A DNA stretch of 42,033 nucleotides, from NCBI GenBank assembly GCA_031287135.1, contig JAITTK010000105.1, positions 1 to 42,033 on the forward strand. Reading direction: 5' to 3'. The notes under the pieces were generated by a model. The model did not search any database. It was given only the letters and a program-made list of their open reading frames with translations, and had not been told where the DNA came from. A program made the position numbers and the translations under genes. Shown here piece by piece: positions 41,897 to 42,033 of the stretch. Position 1 is the stretch's first letter. Each line of letters starts with the position of its first letter. Origin of the DNA: Candidatus Methanoplasma reticulitermitis. GTDB lineage: Archaea > Thermoplasmatota > Thermoplasmata > Methanomassiliicoccales > Methanomethylophilaceae.

Positions 41897-42033
41897 TTAT
41901 GCGAATCGCGGATTCAAACCAGATTCTTGGCCAGAGCCGATGTATTTCTTGGTCTCGTCCACGGACTCATGACCGTACAACTCGGACAGTGTGTTACGAT
42001 AAGAGGAAACAATGGTGGAACAAGAAAGTCGAC
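41897..42033 (-). CDS. Tyrosine recombinase/integrase, C-terminal end (partial)
   Basis: The frame is open to the right edge and reads YRNTLSELYGHESVDETKKY IG, then a short tail, stop TAA (41897-41899). LYGHESVDETKKYIG is the terminal box of tyrosine recombinases: the GH-x-S of the LGHSS motif and the nucleophile tyrosine seven to nine residues further on. Only about 44 codons are visible, so the catalytic RxxR part lies beyond the window. An integrase beside a restriction cluster points to a mobile island edge. Confidence 0.7.
   Translation of the reverse strand, partial: RLSCSTIVSSYRNTLSELYGHESVDETKKYIGSGQESGLNPRFA

Noticed and set aside
41900..41930. GGTTTGAATCC on the minus strand, resembling a tRNA 3' end or att core
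   Set aside because: It lies inside the integrase reading frame, the loop lacks the conserved TTC and no full tRNA folds around it.

Overview
The window reads as chromosomal DNA of a methanogenic archaeon, most likely a host-associated member of the Methanomassiliicoccales (Thermoplasmatota). Archaeal-type information genes are present (L7Ae, S28e, L24e, S6e, aIF5B, aIF2-gamma, a GINS subunit), AT-rich TATA boxes sit 25-40 bases before starts, and one gene matches methanogenesis marker 8. Two giant surface proteins carry the Listeria-Bacteroides (InlB B-type) repeats known from gut methanogens. Of about 28 readable intact gene ends, 21 use TGA, 7 use TAA and none uses TAG, as expected where UAG can mean pyrrolysine. 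The order-level assignment is inference; no rRNA or pyl gene is in the window.

Layout. 1-5001: surface-glycan genes: a partial unknown protein, a GT-C type membrane glycosyltransferase, a convergent VTT/DedA-like membrane protein, a polysaccharide flippase, and a decayed copy of the flippase 3' end. 5073-11350: housekeeping run L7Ae-S28e-L24e-Ndk-aIF5B-sugar phosphate isomerase, then S6e-aIF2-gamma-PIN protein. 11343-12649 (minus): cyclophilin and methanogenesis marker 8 overlapping by ATGA. 12952-21351: giant surface protein 1, whose single reading frame is cut by one in-frame UAG. 21654-24527: divergent arsenic locus, an ArsB/anion permease and a fused ArsR-ArsM protein. 24856-27621: frameshifted GNAT acetyltransferase, CBS protein, metallo-beta-lactamase hydrolase and convergent GINS subunit. 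28122-28941: small secreted protein and DUF6273 protein. 29092-38253 (minus): giant surface protein 2 (3053 residues). 38717-42033: minus-strand island DUF6884, GIY-YIG nuclease and GmrSD-like DUF262/DUF1524 restriction protein (frameshifted), followed at the right edge by the C-terminal end of a tyrosine recombinase.

The two giant proteins share an architecture: signal segment, one InlB-like repeat, an array of glycine-rich GAGIGGGG units, long beta-repeat stalk, C-terminal membrane anchor. The most striking observation is the UAG at 16447. The part before it has the signal peptide but no anchor, and the part after it has the anchor but no signal, so the surface protein only makes sense if UAG is read (as pyrrolysine or by suppression) or is a recent nonsense mutation. 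Other points are a possible kink-turn in front of the L7Ae start, simple-repeat frameshifts in the restriction gene, a 498-base in-frame duplication in giant protein 2, and a 12-C tract between a terminator-like hairpin and a small secreted-protein gene.
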